Notes: generated by a model not told the origin, from the sequence alone. 64,000 bases of DNA from JALYUA01 sp039933215 (GCA_039933215.1 JBDTOO010000013.1:8028-72027), one strand, 5' to 3'. Positions 34,618 to 43,833 are shown, numbered from the stretch's first letter. Numbers and translations are program-made.

Positions 34618-35202
34618 ATGGCCGCATTCGGAGGCTGCCTGTTCATCCTGGTCGTCGCCGCGTTCTTCGCGGCGATCTGGGCCATCTGGCGCTACAACAA
34701 CCTCGTCACTCTGAAAAACCAGGTCGGCAACGCCTGGAAGCAGATCGATGTCCAGCTGAAGCGCCGGCACGACCTGATTCCCAACCTGATCGCCGCCGTC
34801 AAGGGCGAGATGCAGTTCGAGCAGGACACGCTGGAGAAGGTGATCCAGGCTCGCAACAGCGCCGTCACCGCCCGCGGCGTCGCCGAGACGGCCGACAAGG
34901 AAAACGAGCTCACGCAGACGCTCTCGCGGCTCTTCGCGCTCGCCGAGAATTACCCGAATCTCAAGGCGAACGAGAGCGTTCGCTCCCTGATGGAAGAGCT
35001 CACCTCGACCGAGAACAAGATCGGGTTCGCGCGCCAGTTCTACAACGACATCGCGACGCGCTTCAACACCGCGCAGGAAGTCTTTCCGGACAGCTTCATC
35101 GCGCAGATGTTCAAGTTCCAGCGCGTGGAGCTCTTCGAGATCGCCGTTGCCTCCGAGCGCGAAGTGCCGCAGGTCGACCTGAGCCTGCGGCCCCGCCCGT
35201 GA
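34618..35202 (+). CDS. lemA: LemA family protein
   Basis: A 194-residue protein with a single N-terminal transmembrane helix (FILVVAAFFAAIWAIWRYN) followed by the all-helical LemA domain: NQVGNAWKQIDVQLKRRHDLIPNL in pieces, ENYPNLKANE, and IGFARQFYNDIATRFN. LemA proteins are inner-membrane proteins of uncertain function, very often paired with an HtpX-like M48 protease, as here (35312). GGAGAGG lies about 9 nt before the ATG. The two genes are separated by 109 nt containing a short GTCACC(C/T) array. Confidence 0.92.
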   Translation: MAAFGGCLFILVVAAFFAAIWAIWRYNNLVTLKNQVGNAWKQIDVQLKRRHDLIPNLIAAVKGEMQFEQDTLEKVIQARNSAVTARGVAETADKENELTQTLSRLFALAENYPNLKANESVRSLMEELTSTENKIGFARQFYNDIATRFNTAQEVFPDSFIAQMFKFQRVELFEIAVASEREVPQVDLSLRPRP

Positions 35203-35280
35203 GCGCGGCTCGCCGGGCCCGTGCCCGGCGGCCGGCGAGCGGTGACGGAATCGCGCTCCGTCTCTGACTCCCGGTGACCC

Positions 35281-35308
35281 GTCACCCGTCCCCTGTCACC
35301 CGTCACCT
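35281..35308 (+). repeat. Short GTCACC(C/T) heptad array abutting htpX
   Basis: Four 7-bp units: GTCACCC at 35281, GTCCCCT at 35288, GTCACCC at 35295 and GTCACCT at 35302. The array ends 3 nt before the TTG start of htpX and so occupies its expected ribosome binding region. A GGTGACC copy in the opposite sense is at 35273. Confidence 0.85.
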
Positions 35309-35311
35309 GTC

Positions 35312-36307
35312 TTGACCAATCTCTACGACCAGCAGAAACGGAACCTGCGCCGGAGCGCGGGCATCCTCACGGGGTTCATCGCGTTCGTCGCGTTCCTCGG
35401 TATCGGCGCGGACATGTTCCTCTACGGGTCGGGCGCCTCGCCCGGCTTCCCCATCCTCACGATCGGAGCGCTCCTGTTCGGCGGGGGATCCGCCTGGTGG
35501 TCCCTGCGCGGAGGCGACCGCGCCGTTCTCGAATCGACGCACGCACGCCCGGCGAACCTCGCCGACCCGCGGGAAAGAATCCTCGACAACGTCGTGGAGG
35601 AGATGGCGATCGCGTCGGGGATGCCGAAGCCCGCGGTGTGGGTCGTCCCCGACGCCGATCCGAACGCCTTCGCGACCGGCTCGGGCCCGGAGAAGTCGTC
35701 GATCGCGGTCACGGCGGGGCTCCTCGACGCCTTGAACCGCGAGGAGCTCCAGGCGGTCGTGTCGCACGAGATGTCCCACGTGAAGAACTACGACGTTCGG
35801 GTCATGACGATCGTCGCCGCCCTGGTCGGATCGGTCCTCCTCATCTCCGACTTCGGACGCCGCGGCATGTCCTGGGGGGGCGGGGGCCGCCGGAGCGATC
35901 GCGACGACAGCGGCGGGGGCGGCTCCGGCCTCGGGATCCTGTTCTTCGCGGTCTGGATCCTGTCGATCATTCTCGCTCCGATCATCGCGCAGCTCGTCGC
36001 CATGTCCGTCTCCCGGGAGCGCGAGTTCCTCGCGGACGCCTCCGGCGCGGAGCTGACCCGCAATCCCCTCGCCCTCGCTTCCGCGCTCGAGAAGATCGAC
36101 GCCGCCGTCGGTCCGACGCCTTCCATCAAGCAAGGCGTCGCCCACCTGTGCATCGAGGATCCCCGGGGCCGCGCCGTCAACGAGAAGAGAGGAGCGTTCG
36201 CCAACCTCTTTGCCACCCACCCTCCGATTTCCCGCCGGATCGCCTTGCTGAGAGAGATGGCATACCAGCTATCGGGTCACGCGGCCCTCCCGCCGTCATC
36301 TCTCTAG
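35312..36307 (+). CDS. htpX: HtpX-like M48 membrane metalloprotease
   Basis: A 331-residue integral membrane protease involved in quality control of membrane proteins. Two N-terminal helices (residues about 18-65), the zinc motif HEMSH in VVSHEMSHVKN, two further helices around residues 165-225, and the third ligand Glu in REREFLADASGAEL define family M48B. A Gly/Ser/Asp-rich loop (about residues 190-210) separates the helices. The start is TTG at 35312, directly after the heptad array, with no Shine-Dalgarno sequence. Pairing with lemA upstream is a common arrangement. Confidence 0.9.
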   Translation: MTNLYDQQKRNLRRSAGILTGFIAFVAFLGIGADMFLYGSGASPGFPILTIGALLFGGGSAWWSLRGGDRAVLESTHARPANLADPRERILDNVVEEMAIASGMPKPAVWVVPDADPNAFATGSGPEKSSIAVTAGLLDALNREELQAVVSHEMSHVKNYDVRVMTIVAALVGSVLLISDFGRRGMSWGGGGRRSDRDDSGGGGSGLGILFFAVWILSIILAPIIAQLVAMSVSREREFLADASGAELTRNPLALASALEKIDAAVGPTPSIKQGVAHLCIEDPRGRAVNEKRGAFANLFATHPPISRRIALLREMAYQLSGHAALPPSSL

Positions 36308-36585
36308 GGATCCAGGGAATCCGGCCATCGGCGGCAGATCGGGCGATCGGGTCATCGGGCCATCTGGTCATCTGGTCATCTGGTCATCTGGTCATCTGGG
36401 AATGCGGCGCTCGAGGCGCACTTCGGCCGCTCGTACAGAAAGCAAGAAGCTCCGTTTTCGGCCCAGCTCATCCATCCGCTCGCAGCGGGAGGAGTCTCCC
36501 GACCGAAGGAAGGGAGGAGCCTCCCGCTGCGGGAGCCGGAGCGCTCGCGCGGCGCGCGACCGCGGAGGCGACGGTGGGCGACGGC
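36308..36585. other. Intergenic region with octamer repeat and long hairpin
   Basis: No convincing gene. It contains an octamer array CATCTGGT, four units at 36361-36392, preceded by degenerate ATCGGG-type copies from about 36335. A second element pairs GCAGCGGGAGG (36482-36492) perfectly with CCTCCCGCTGC (36520-36530). The region lies between the convergent htpX and Zn-ribbon genes and could hold both terminators. Confidence 0.6.
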
Positions 36586-36873
36586 CTAATCTAAATCGAT
36601 TTCGCGGACGGGCTTCGAATCGTCCTTCTTCGCGCGGTCGAAAAGCTCGTCGAATTTCCGGTTGAGAACGTCCTTCTTCGACCGTTCCGCCTCGATCGAC
36701 GCCGCGAACTTCTTTTCGCGCTCGACGTCGTGGGTCTTGAGCGCGCCCATGGCATCGTCGACGGACTGGAAGGTGCGCGGAGCCTTCGGCGCCTCGTGCG
36801 CGATGACGGCCTTCAAATCGGGATCGATCTTCAAACGGGCGTTGCAGCAGGGGCAGAGGAGCTCGAAGTCCAT
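36586..36873 (-). CDS. Small Zn-ribbon/coiled-coil protein
   Basis: A 95-residue cytoplasmic protein starting MDFELLCPCCNARLKIDP. A single CxxC pair forms half of a zinc ribbon, so metal binding would need dimerisation or other ligands. The rest is a charged helix (REKKFAASIEAERSKKDVLNRKFDELF) of coiled-coil type when read in register. TAGACT lies 6 nt before the ATG. It follows the S4 protein gene on the same strand with a 9-nt gap, so it may instead be in an operon with it. Function unknown. Confidence 0.7.
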   Translation of the reverse strand: MDFELLCPCCNARLKIDPDLKAVIAHEAPKAPRTFQSVDDAMGALKTHDVEREKKFAASIEAERSKKDVLNRKFDELFDRAKKDDSKPVREIDLD

Positions 36874-36879
36874 GCCGGC

Positions 36880-36885
36880 AGTCTA
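36880..36885 (-). promoter_or_regulatory. -10 box of a possible leaderless promoter (Zn-ribbon gene)
   Basis: TAGACT on the minus strand ends 6 nt before the ATG at 36873, and it overlaps the end of the S4-protein gene. Confidence 0.35.
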
Positions 36886-37290
36886 CTCCCCGGTATAGCG
36901 CTTCCGGTCTCGCCGCTCCCGCTGCTCTCGCCGGTCGGGCCTCCCGGCGTCGGCGCGCGGCGCGAGCAACCTGTCGAGCCGCCGGGCCTCGACGACCTGC
37001 GGGGACGGCGGAGGAGAGACGTCCTGGTAGAGCTCGCGGGCCCGGGCCTTCGGGATCGAACGCTCGGCGAGCCCCCGAACCACCAGGATGCGCGGGTCGC
37101 CCCTGGACGTCGTGATCGTCAGCCGGTCGCCGGCCTTGACCTCCCGATGAGGCTTGGCGCGCGCGCCGTTGATCTCGACTTTCCCGCCCTCGACGGCCGC
37201 CTTCGCCTGCGACCGAGTGGGAAACACGCAAGCGACGTCGAGCCAGACGTCCAGCCGGACCGACGCGAGGAGCGGCTCCTCCTCTTTCAG
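36883..37290 (-). CDS. S4-domain RNA-binding protein (Hsp15/RqcP-like) with apparent CTG start
   Basis: About 135 residues. The S4 fold is plain: VRLDVWLDVACVFPTRSQAK, then VEGGKVEINGARAKP and VKAGDRLTIT, as in Hsp15/RqcP heat-shock ribosome-rescue proteins that bind stalled 50S subunits. The C-terminal tail is basic and Arg-rich. The frame has no ATG, GTG or TTG between the upstream gene and the S4 core. The best candidate is CTG at 37290, which overlaps the stop of the EAL gene as CTGA, parallel to the ATGA, GTGA and TTGA overlaps elsewhere here. A sequencing error or a later rare codon is also possible. Confidence 0.8.
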   Translation of the reverse strand: MKEEEPLLASVRLDVWLDVACVFPTRSQAKAAVEGGKVEINGARAKPHREVKAGDRLTITTSRGDPRILVVRGLAERSIPKARARELYQDVSPPPSPQVVEARRLDRLLAPRADAGRPDRREQRERRDRKRYTGE

Positions 37291-38477
37291 AGGTCGAAGC
37301 CCCCGGTGGGATCGTCCGCGCCTGCGGGCTCCTCCGGCGAAACCGGCTCCGGGGAGGCGCCGGGAACGATTCCGCGCGCGGCGAACCAGCGCGCCAGCTC
37401 GGGTGAGGCGGGCGCGGGAAGCTCGGCGGGCCGCGCCAGGAAATAGCCCTGCGCGGCCAGGACTCCTTCGGCGACGCAGACGTCCAGATCCTCGGCGTCC
37501 TCGATCCCCTCCGCGATCAGTCCCACCGAGGCGTCCTGCGCGACCTGAGAAAGCAGGCGCAGGACGGATCGCCTCTGCCCGTCCGCGGCGACGCCCCGGG
37601 TGATCTGGCTGTCGACCTTGATCCAGCGTGGCAGCAGGCCCGAGCAGTACTTGATCGTTCCGTAGCCGGACGTGATGTCGTCCAGGGCGATCGAGACGCC
37701 GAGATCGTGGGGCACGCCGAGGGCGGAACCGAGCTCGACGAGCGAATCCACGCGCTCGACCTCGACGAGATCGAGCGCGAGGCGCGTGTACGGGAAGTGG
37801 AGCCGCTCCGCCTCGAAGCCGAGCGCCTCGAGGCCGGGGAGCGCGCCGGTCAGCAGCCGCGGATTGACATTCAGAAACAGCATCGAGTCCGAGGGAAGAC
37901 GGCCGGCGGCCTCGAGGACGGTCACCCAGGACAACCGCTCGAAGGTGAGCTCGATGCCGAGCCGCTGCGCCGCCGGGAAGAGATCGGCGGCGAGTCGCAG
38001 CTCGCCGTCCGGCCCCCGCGCCCGCAGGAGCCCTTCGTAGCCGAGCGGCTCGCCGCTTCGCAGCTCGAAGATGGTCTGGAACTCGACGTGCAGCCGCCGC
38101 GCCTGGAGAACCTCGACGAGCCACAGCGCCTCGACCTGTCGGGCGGCCGCCGGAAGGGGCGCGAGATTTCCGACGGCATCCCACTTCGTCTGCGCGGGAT
38201 CCTCGGGGGCTACGCGCACCTGGTGCGCGAGAGGTCCGAGGGCGTCTTCCATCCGGGTGAGGAGCTCGGCGACGGTCTTCTCGATCGCGATGCGGCGCGA
38301 GCGCCCGTAGATCTGGCCGCGGCTCCAGGACTTTCCGAGCGCATGCGCGAGCGCCCGCTCGGCGTCGGCGCCGTCGGGCCGGACGAAGAGGGCGCGCGCC
38401 TTGCGCCAGCGATCGAGCCGGCCGAGGGTCTGGGCGTCGAGGGCGCTCTCCGGCGACACCCCTTCACGGATGGCCAC
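37287..38477 (-). CDS. EAL-domain c-di-GMP phosphodiesterase
   Basis: A 396-residue protein with an uncharacterised helical N-terminus (1-125) and an EAL domain (about 128-360). The metal and substrate residues needed for hydrolysis are kept: Glu148 in YEGLLR, Asn203 or 205 in FLNVNP, Glu239 in DLVEVE, Asp266-Asp267 in ALDDITSGYG, Lys287 in IKVDS and Glu323 in AEGIED. The loop 6 consensus DFGTG is altered to DITSG, which may reduce but need not abolish activity. There is no sensor, membrane helix or GGDEF. It ends in a CTGA overlap with the S4 gene. Confidence 0.88.
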   Translation of the reverse strand: MAIREGVSPESALDAQTLGRLDRWRKARALFVRPDGADAERALAHALGKSWSRGQIYGRSRRIAIEKTVAELLTRMEDALGPLAHQVRVAPEDPAQTKWDAVGNLAPLPAAARQVEALWLVEVLQARRLHVEFQTIFELRSGEPLGYEGLLRARGPDGELRLAADLFPAAQRLGIELTFERLSWVTVLEAAGRLPSDSMLFLNVNPRLLTGALPGLEALGFEAERLHFPYTRLALDLVEVERVDSLVELGSALGVPHDLGVSIALDDITSGYGTIKYCSGLLPRWIKVDSQITRGVAADGQRRSVLRLLSQVAQDASVGLIAEGIEDAEDLDVCVAEGVLAAQGYFLARPAELPAPASPELARWFAARGIVPGASPEPVSPEEPAGADDPTGGFDL

Positions 38478-38483
38478 GGGCTA

Positions 38484-40457
38484 CTAACTTTCCCGGTCTT
38501 CGTACTGCTGCTTGAGCGACGCGACCACGCCGGGATCCGCGAGCGTCGTCGTGTCCCCGAGCACCCGGCCCTCGGCGATGTCGCGGAGAAGGCGGCGCAT
38601 GATCTTTCCGGAACGGGTCTTTGGCAGGTCGGCGGTGAAGAAGAGGCGATCCGGCTTGGCGATGGCGCCGATCTTCTTCGCGACGTGCGCCGCGAGCTCC
38701 GCCCGGAGGGCGCTGCCCCCCTGCGCGGCCTCCCCCGTCTTCGACCGCTCCTTCAGGATGACGAAAGCGGCGATCGCTGTCCCCTTGATCTCGTCGTGGA
38801 CGCCCACGACCGCCGCCTCGGCGCAGGCGTGGTGATCGACGAGGGCGGATTCGACCTCCATCGTCCCGATCCGGTGCCCGGCGACGTTCATCACGTCGTC
38901 CACGCGCCCGAGGAGCCAGAAGTAGCCGTCCCGGTCACGCTTGGCGCCGTCGCCCGGGAAATAGACGTCCTTACGCCATTTCGACCAGTACGTCTCGACG
39001 TACCGCGCGTCGTCGCGCCAGATGGTACGGAGCATCGCGGGCCAGGGACGCGTGATGGCGAGGTAACCTCCTCCGACCGTCACCTCTCTCCCCTTCTGAT
39101 CGAGGATCTTCGCCTGGATACCCGGAAACGATTGCGTGGCCGAGCCGGGGCGGGTCGTCGTGACGCCGGGAAGGGGCGTGATCATGATCATCCCCGTCTC
39201 GGTCTGCCACCACGTGTCGACGACGGGGCACCGGCCTCCGCCGATGAATTTCTGGTACCAGATCCATGCCTCCGGGTTGATCGGCTCGCCCACCGATCCG
39301 AGCAGCCGCAGCGACGAGAGGTCGTGCTTCTCCGGCCACTCGGTGCCCCACTTCATGAAGGCGCGGATCGCCGTCGGTGCGGTGTACAGGATCGTGACGC
39401 CGTGACGCTCGATCAGGTCCCAGAAGCGGTCGCGCGCCGGGGTGTCGGGGGCGCCTTCGTACATGAGGCATGTGGCCCCGTTGGCGAGGGGCCCGTAGAC
39501 GACGTACGAATGCCCGGTCACCCAGCCGATGTCGGCCGTGCACCAGAAGACGTCCTCGTCCTTCAGGTCGAAGACCCACTTGCTCGTCGCGTAGGTCCCG
39601 ACCATGTATCCGCCCGTCGTGTGCAGTATTCCCTTGGGCTTGCCCGTCGTCCCCGAGGTGTAGAGGATGTAGAGGGGATCTTCCGCGTCCATCTTCTCGG
39701 GCGGGCACTCCGCGGAGGCGTCGGCCATCAGCTCGGACCACCACAGGTCGCGGCCCGCGCGCCAGGTCACTTCGCCTCCCGTTCGCCGGACCACGATCAT
39801 CTTCTCGATCGTCGGCGTGTCCGCGAGCGCCTCGTCTGAGATCTTCTTCAGGGGGACGGCGCTGCCCCGCCTCCAGCCCCCGTCCGCGGTGACGAGGATC
39901 TTCGCGCCCTGGTCGTTGATGCGGTCCCGCAGGGACTCGGCCGAGAATCCGCCGAACACGACGGAGTGGATGGCGCCGATCCTGGCGCAGGCGAGCATCG
40001 CCACGGGAAGCTCCGGGATCATCGGCAGGTACAGCGTCACGCGGTCGCCCTTCCCGACGCCGAGAGACTTGAGGACGTTGGCGAACCGGGAGACATCCCG
40101 CTTCAGCTCGCGGTAGGTGATGGTCCTCTGGTCGCCCGGCTCCCCCTCCCAGATGATCGCCGCCTTGTTGCGCCGGGGGCCGTCCGCGTGCCGGTCGACA
40201 CAGTTCACCGACGCGTTCAGCTTGCCGCCCACGAACCACTTCGCGCGAGGCGGCTTCCAGTCGAGGACCTTCCTCCACGGCTTGTACCAGTCGAGCTCCC
40301 GCGCGAACTCCGCCCAGAACTTCTGGAAGTTGCGGTCCGCCTTGCGGTAAACGGCTGGATCGGAGACGTGGGCCTGCCGCACGAAGGCCCTGGGGGGCTT
40401 GAACCGCCGCTTCTCGAGAAGTAGCGCCTCGATCGTCTGATCCGGCTTTTTGGCCAT
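38484..40457 (-). CDS. acsA: Acetyl-CoA synthetase (AMP-forming)
   Basis: A 657-residue adenylate-forming enzyme activating acetate to acetyl-CoA. P-loop YTSGTTGKPKG, acetate-pocket segment DTWWQTETG with the conserved Trp that limits the pocket to two carbons, hinge, and the C-terminal KTRSGKIMRR, whose Lys is the usual acetylation switch. GGAGG is 5 nt before the ATG. It ends 6 nt before the EAL gene start on the same strand, so ACS, EAL, S4 and Zn-ribbon may form one transcript. Divergent from the uptake locus at 40793, with 335 nt between. Confidence 0.95.
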   Translation of the reverse strand: MAKKPDQTIEALLLEKRRFKPPRAFVRQAHVSDPAVYRKADRNFQKFWAEFARELDWYKPWRKVLDWKPPRAKWFVGGKLNASVNCVDRHADGPRRNKAAIIWEGEPGDQRTITYRELKRDVSRFANVLKSLGVGKGDRVTLYLPMIPELPVAMLACARIGAIHSVVFGGFSAESLRDRINDQGAKILVTADGGWRRGSAVPLKKISDEALADTPTIEKMIVVRRTGGEVTWRAGRDLWWSELMADASAECPPEKMDAEDPLYILYTSGTTGKPKGILHTTGGYMVGTYATSKWVFDLKDEDVFWCTADIGWVTGHSYVVYGPLANGATCLMYEGAPDTPARDRFWDLIERHGVTILYTAPTAIRAFMKWGTEWPEKHDLSSLRLLGSVGEPINPEAWIWYQKFIGGGRCPVVDTWWQTETGMIMITPLPGVTTTRPGSATQSFPGIQAKILDQKGREVTVGGGYLAITRPWPAMLRTIWRDDARYVETYWSKWRKDVYFPGDGAKRDRDGYFWLLGRVDDVMNVAGHRIGTMEVESALVDHHACAEAAVVGVHDEIKGTAIAAFVILKERSKTGEAAQGGSALRAELAAHVAKKIGAIAKPDRLFFTADLPKTRSGKIMRRLLRDIAEGRVLGDTTTLADPGVVASLKQQYEDRES

Positions 40458-40792
40458 CGCTTCCTCCCCGTTCCGCTGGCCGCGGACCCTCGTCGCGCGA
40501 TGTTATTACCGTTGGGGGGCCCCGCGAACGAAGACCTCTTGACATCGTCCGAAACTCTGAAACACTTTGCGCCCACGAAGCCTCTTCGCTCAGCGCGAGC
40601 GGGTCGTCGTCCTCGCAGAGAGCGCGTCGGGCCGCCCCCCCGAAGCGCCCGCCCTGCGGAGCGGGCCGGCGGTCGTCCCTTCCGGCCTGCCGCCCCCGTC
40701 ACTGGTGACCCCCGCCGGTTCCACCGATCCTCAGAAAGATCCATCGACTCCTTCGGGCTCGGAGCATCTCTACTTTTTTAAGAGGAGGGAAC
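40458..40792. other. Divergent intergenic region between acsA and the symporter gene
   Basis: A 335-nt region without a convincing gene. TTGACA occurs at 40539, but no good -10 box is found 17 nt after it. A small inverted repeat GTCACTGGTGAC is at 40699. A T-rich stretch precedes the ribosome binding site AGAGGAGGG of the symporter. It must hold the promoters of both flanking genes. Confidence 0.5.
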
Positions 40793-42409
40793 ATGGCGAC
40801 CGCATCCACCCTGGACGGGCCGGCCCCGGGCAGTGCGCTGACCTCGGAGGAACGGCGAGTCATCTTTGCGTCGTCGCTCGGGACGGTATTCGAGTGGTAC
40901 GACTTCTATCTCTACGCCACGCTGGCGCCTTTCTTCGCGGCGCTCTTCTTCCCGCCGGGCAACGCGACCGCCGCGCTGCTCTCGTCGTTCGTGACCTATG
41001 CCGCGGGTTTCCTCGTCCGGCCGTTCGGCGCGCTCTTCTTCGGACGCATCGGCGACCTCGTCGGACGCAAGTACACGTTCCTCGTCACGATCATCGTCAT
41101 GGGCGCGTCGACGGCGGCCGTCGGCCTCCTGCCGACGTACGCGAAGATTGGCTTCCTCGCTCCGATCCTCCTCGTCGTCCTGCGCCTCCTGCAGGGGCTC
41201 GCGCTCGGCGGAGAGTACGGCGGCGCGGCCACGTACGTGGCGGAGCACGCGCGCCCCGGCCGGCGCGGGTACAGCACGGCGTGGATCCAGACCACGGCGA
41301 CCCTGGGTCTCTTCCTCTCCCTGCTCATCATCGGACTCTGCCGCTGGAAGCTCGGTCCCGACGACTTCAAGAACTGGGGATGGCGGATCCCCTTCCTTCT
41401 CTCGATCGTCCTTCTGATCTTCTCGATCTACATCCGTTTGAAGCTCCAGGAATCCCCGATCTTCAAGCGCATGAAGGCGGAGGGCAAAGGGTCCAAGGCG
41501 CCTCTGACGGAGAGCTTCGCCAACTGGTCGAACGCGAAGATCGTCCTTCTCGCGCTCTTCGGAGCGACCGCCGGCCAGGGCGTCGTCTGGTACGCCGGGC
41601 AGTTCTATGCACTGTTCTTCCTGACCCTGTATCTCAAGCTAGACTATTTGACGGCGTACATCCTGATCGCGGTCTCCCTCATCATCGCGACCCCGTTCTT
41701 CATCATCTTCGGGTCCCTCTCCGATCGGATCGGCCGCAAATGGATCATCCTCACCGGGTGCCTGATCGCCGCACTCACGTTCTTCCCCCTGTTCAAGGCC
41801 CTGACGCACTACGTCAACCCGGGACTCGAACGGTTCGCGGCCGCTACGCCAATTTCGGTGGCGGCGGACGACTGCCGGATGCACATTTTCCCCACGCCCA
41901 AGACGGTGTTTTCGCCCTGCGACAAGGCGAAGGACTTCCTCACGAAGGCGGGGCTGTCCTTCACCGCGCTGCCGGCCGTGGCGGGCGAGACCGTCGTCAC
42001 GAAGATCGGATCGACGGAGCTCCACGGATACGACGAGGACAAGTACAAGGCCGCCCTGAAGGCGTCCGGCTATCCCGCCGCGCCGGACAAGGCGCAGATC
42101 AACTACGTGATGACGATCCTGGTTCTCGTCATCCTCGTTCTCTACGTGACGATGGTGTACGGGCCGATCGCGGCGTTCTTGGTCGAGCTCTTCCCCACCC
42201 GCATCCGCTACACGTCGATGTCGCTGCCGTACCACATCGGCAATGGGTGGTTCGGAGGCATGCTTCCGCTTCTCGCCACGGCCCTCGTGGCGTCGCGGGG
42301 CAACATCTACGCGGGCCTCTGGTATCCGGTGATCGTCGCGCTCGTGACGTTCGTCATCGGAGCCCTGTTCCTCCGCGAGACCAAGGATCGCGACATCCAG
42401 CACATCTGA
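40793..42409 (+). CDS. MHS-family (metabolite:proton symporter) MFS transporter
   Basis: A 538-residue MFS protein. The N-terminal SSLGTVFEWYDFYLYATLAP and the GRIGDLVGRKYTFL loop are signatures of the MHS branch (proline, shikimate and alpha-ketoglutarate carriers). It is longer than most because of a soluble loop of about 95 residues (about 345-440) between late helices, with conserved Cys residues (DDCRMHIF and SPCDKAK) that could form a disulfide in the periplasm. The C-terminal half then resumes with helices and LFPTRIRYTSMSLPY. AGAGGAGGG precedes the ATG. It is the first gene of the uptake run. The substrate is unknown. Confidence 0.9.
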   Translation: MATASTLDGPAPGSALTSEERRVIFASSLGTVFEWYDFYLYATLAPFFAALFFPPGNATAALLSSFVTYAAGFLVRPFGALFFGRIGDLVGRKYTFLVTIIVMGASTAAVGLLPTYAKIGFLAPILLVVLRLLQGLALGGEYGGAATYVAEHARPGRRGYSTAWIQTTATLGLFLSLLIIGLCRWKLGPDDFKNWGWRIPFLLSIVLLIFSIYIRLKLQESPIFKRMKAEGKGSKAPLTESFANWSNAKIVLLALFGATAGQGVVWYAGQFYALFFLTLYLKLDYLTAYILIAVSLIIATPFFIIFGSLSDRIGRKWIILTGCLIAALTFFPLFKALTHYVNPGLERFAAATPISVAADDCRMHIFPTPKTVFSPCDKAKDFLTKAGLSFTALPAVAGETVVTKIGSTELHGYDEDKYKAALKASGYPAAPDKAQINYVMTILVLVILVLYVTMVYGPIAAFLVELFPTRIRYTSMSLPYHIGNGWFGGMLPLLATALVASRGNIYAGLWYPVIVALVTFVIGALFLRETKDRDIQHI

Positions 42410-42419
42410 TCCGACCGCC

Positions 42420-42446
42420 GTCCGGCGGGGCCGAGCCCCGCCGGAC
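42420..42446 (+). other. Perfect 12-bp hairpin between symporter and binding-protein genes
   Basis: GTCCGGCGGGGC (42420-42431) and GCCCCGCCGGAC (42435-42446) pair over 12 bp around a 3-nt loop CGA. No T tract follows. It probably stabilises mRNA or dampens read-through, letting the binding protein be expressed at a level different from the symporter. Confidence 0.75.
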
Positions 42447-42471
42447 GCGGTCTTCCCCCATGGAGGTGAGC

Positions 42472-43833
42472 ATGGCGAAAAAGAGTCCCAGAAAGTCCTC
42501 CGGCGGAATCACGCGGAGGCAGTTCGGAAAGCTGACCGGCGCGGGCGCGCTCGCCGCCGCCGCGGTCTCGGGCCCGGCGTTCTTCTTTCCATCCCGCGCG
42601 TCGGGCGCCGGCAAGACCCTGAAGATCATCCAGTGGAGCCACTTCGTCCCGGGCTACGACAAGTGGTTCGACGGGGTCTACACGAAGGAGTGGGGCGCGA
42701 AGAACAACACCGAAGTCATCGTCGATCACATTGCGATCGCCGAGGTGAACGCGCGGGCGGCCGCGGAAGTGGCCGCGAAGAAGGGCCACGATCTGTTCAT
42801 GTTTCTCGCCCCGCCCGCCGCCTACGAGAAGCAGGTCATCGACCACGCCGAGATCTACCAGGCGGTCGAGAAGAAGCACGGCAAGAAGATCGATCTGGCC
42901 CAGCGGTCGACCTACAACCCGAAGACCAGGAAGTATTTCGCGTTCTCGGACTCCTACGTTCCGGACCCGGGCAACTACCGGAAGGACCTCTGGGAGAAGG
43001 TCGGATTTCCGAACGGCCCGGACACATGGGACGACCTCCGGACGGGCGGCCGGAAGATCAAGGAAAGCAAAGAGATGGGCAACCCGGTGGGGATCGGGCT
43101 TTCCCAGGAGCTCGACACCAACATGGCCGTGCGGGCCCTGCTCTGGTCGTTCGGCGGCGCCGAGCAGGACGAGGCGGGCAACTGCACGATCAACTCGAAA
43201 AACACGGTCGAAGCGGTGAAGTTCATGAACGCGCTGTTCAAGGAGTGCGAGACCCCCGAGGTCTTCACGTGGGATCCCTCCTCGAACAACCGCGGCATCC
43301 TCGCCGGGAAGCTGTCCTACGTCGCCAACGCGATCTCCGTGACGCGTTCGGCGGAGAAGGACAACCCCGAGATGTCGAAGAACATCCAGGTCGCCCAGGC
43401 GCTGAAGGGCCCCGTGCGGCGAATCGCGGCGGAGCACGTCATGGACTGCTACGCGATCTGGGAATTCGCCGAGAACAAGGAAGGCGCGAAGCAGTTCCTG
43501 ACCGACTACATCGACAACTTCGGCGCCGCGTTCAAGGCGAGCGAGTTCTACAACTTCCCCTGCTTCCCCTCGACGGTTCCCGACATCAAGACCCAGCTTG
43601 GCAACGACCCGAAGGCCGTCCCCAACGACAAGTACAAGGCCCTCGCCGGCGTGCTCGACTGGGCGACCAACGTCGGCTACCCCGGATACGCCACGGCGGG
43701 CATCGACGAGGTCTTCAACACGTTCGTCATCCCGACGATGTTCGCGCGCGCCGCGAAGGGAGACGTCTCGCCGGAAGAGGCCGTGAAGACGGCGGAGACG
43801 GAGATCAAACGCATTTTTGCCAAGTGGAAGTGA
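42472..43833 (+). CDS. ABC transporter substrate-binding protein, Tat-exported
   Basis: A 453-residue periplasmic binding protein of the extracellular solute-binding family 1 type. A twin-arginine signal (TRRQFGKLTGAGALAAAA) at residues about 16-36 indicates folded export. The mature part begins LKIIQWSHFVPGYDKWF, typical of sugar or polyol binding proteins, with later KEMGNPVGIGLSQE and a hinge region. GGAGG lies 5 nt before the ATG at 42472, which decides the start; the much longer open frame upstream mirrors the symporter gene. Followed by the ATPase and permeases, it should deliver a carbohydrate-like ligand. Confidence 0.9.
   Translation: MAKKSPRKSSGGITRRQFGKLTGAGALAAAAVSGPAFFFPSRASGAGKTLKIIQWSHFVPGYDKWFDGVYTKEWGAKNNTEVIVDHIAIAEVNARAAAEVAAKKGHDLFMFLAPPAAYEKQVIDHAEIYQAVEKKHGKKIDLAQRSTYNPKTRKYFAFSDSYVPDPGNYRKDLWEKVGFPNGPDTWDDLRTGGRKIKESKEMGNPVGIGLSQELDTNMAVRALLWSFGGAEQDEAGNCTINSKNTVEAVKFMNALFKECETPEVFTWDPSSNNRGILAGKLSYVANAISVTRSAEKDNPEMSKNIQVAQALKGPVRRIAAEHVMDCYAIWEFAENKEGAKQFLTDYIDNFGAAFKASEFYNFPCFPSTVPDIKTQLGNDPKAVPNDKYKALAGVLDWATNVGYPGYATAGIDEVFNTFVIPTMFARAAKGDVSPEEAVKTAETEIKRIFAKWK

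Noticed and set aside
36402..36665. Arg-rich 87-residue plus-strand frame
   Set aside because: It runs into the antisense of the Zn-ribbon gene and covers a repeat region; composition is frame-shadow-like.
40567..42471. 1,088-residue fusion of the symporter region with the substrate-binding protein
   Set aside because: The first 630 residues are out of frame with the symporter; the ribosome binding site and Tat signal set the start at 42472.
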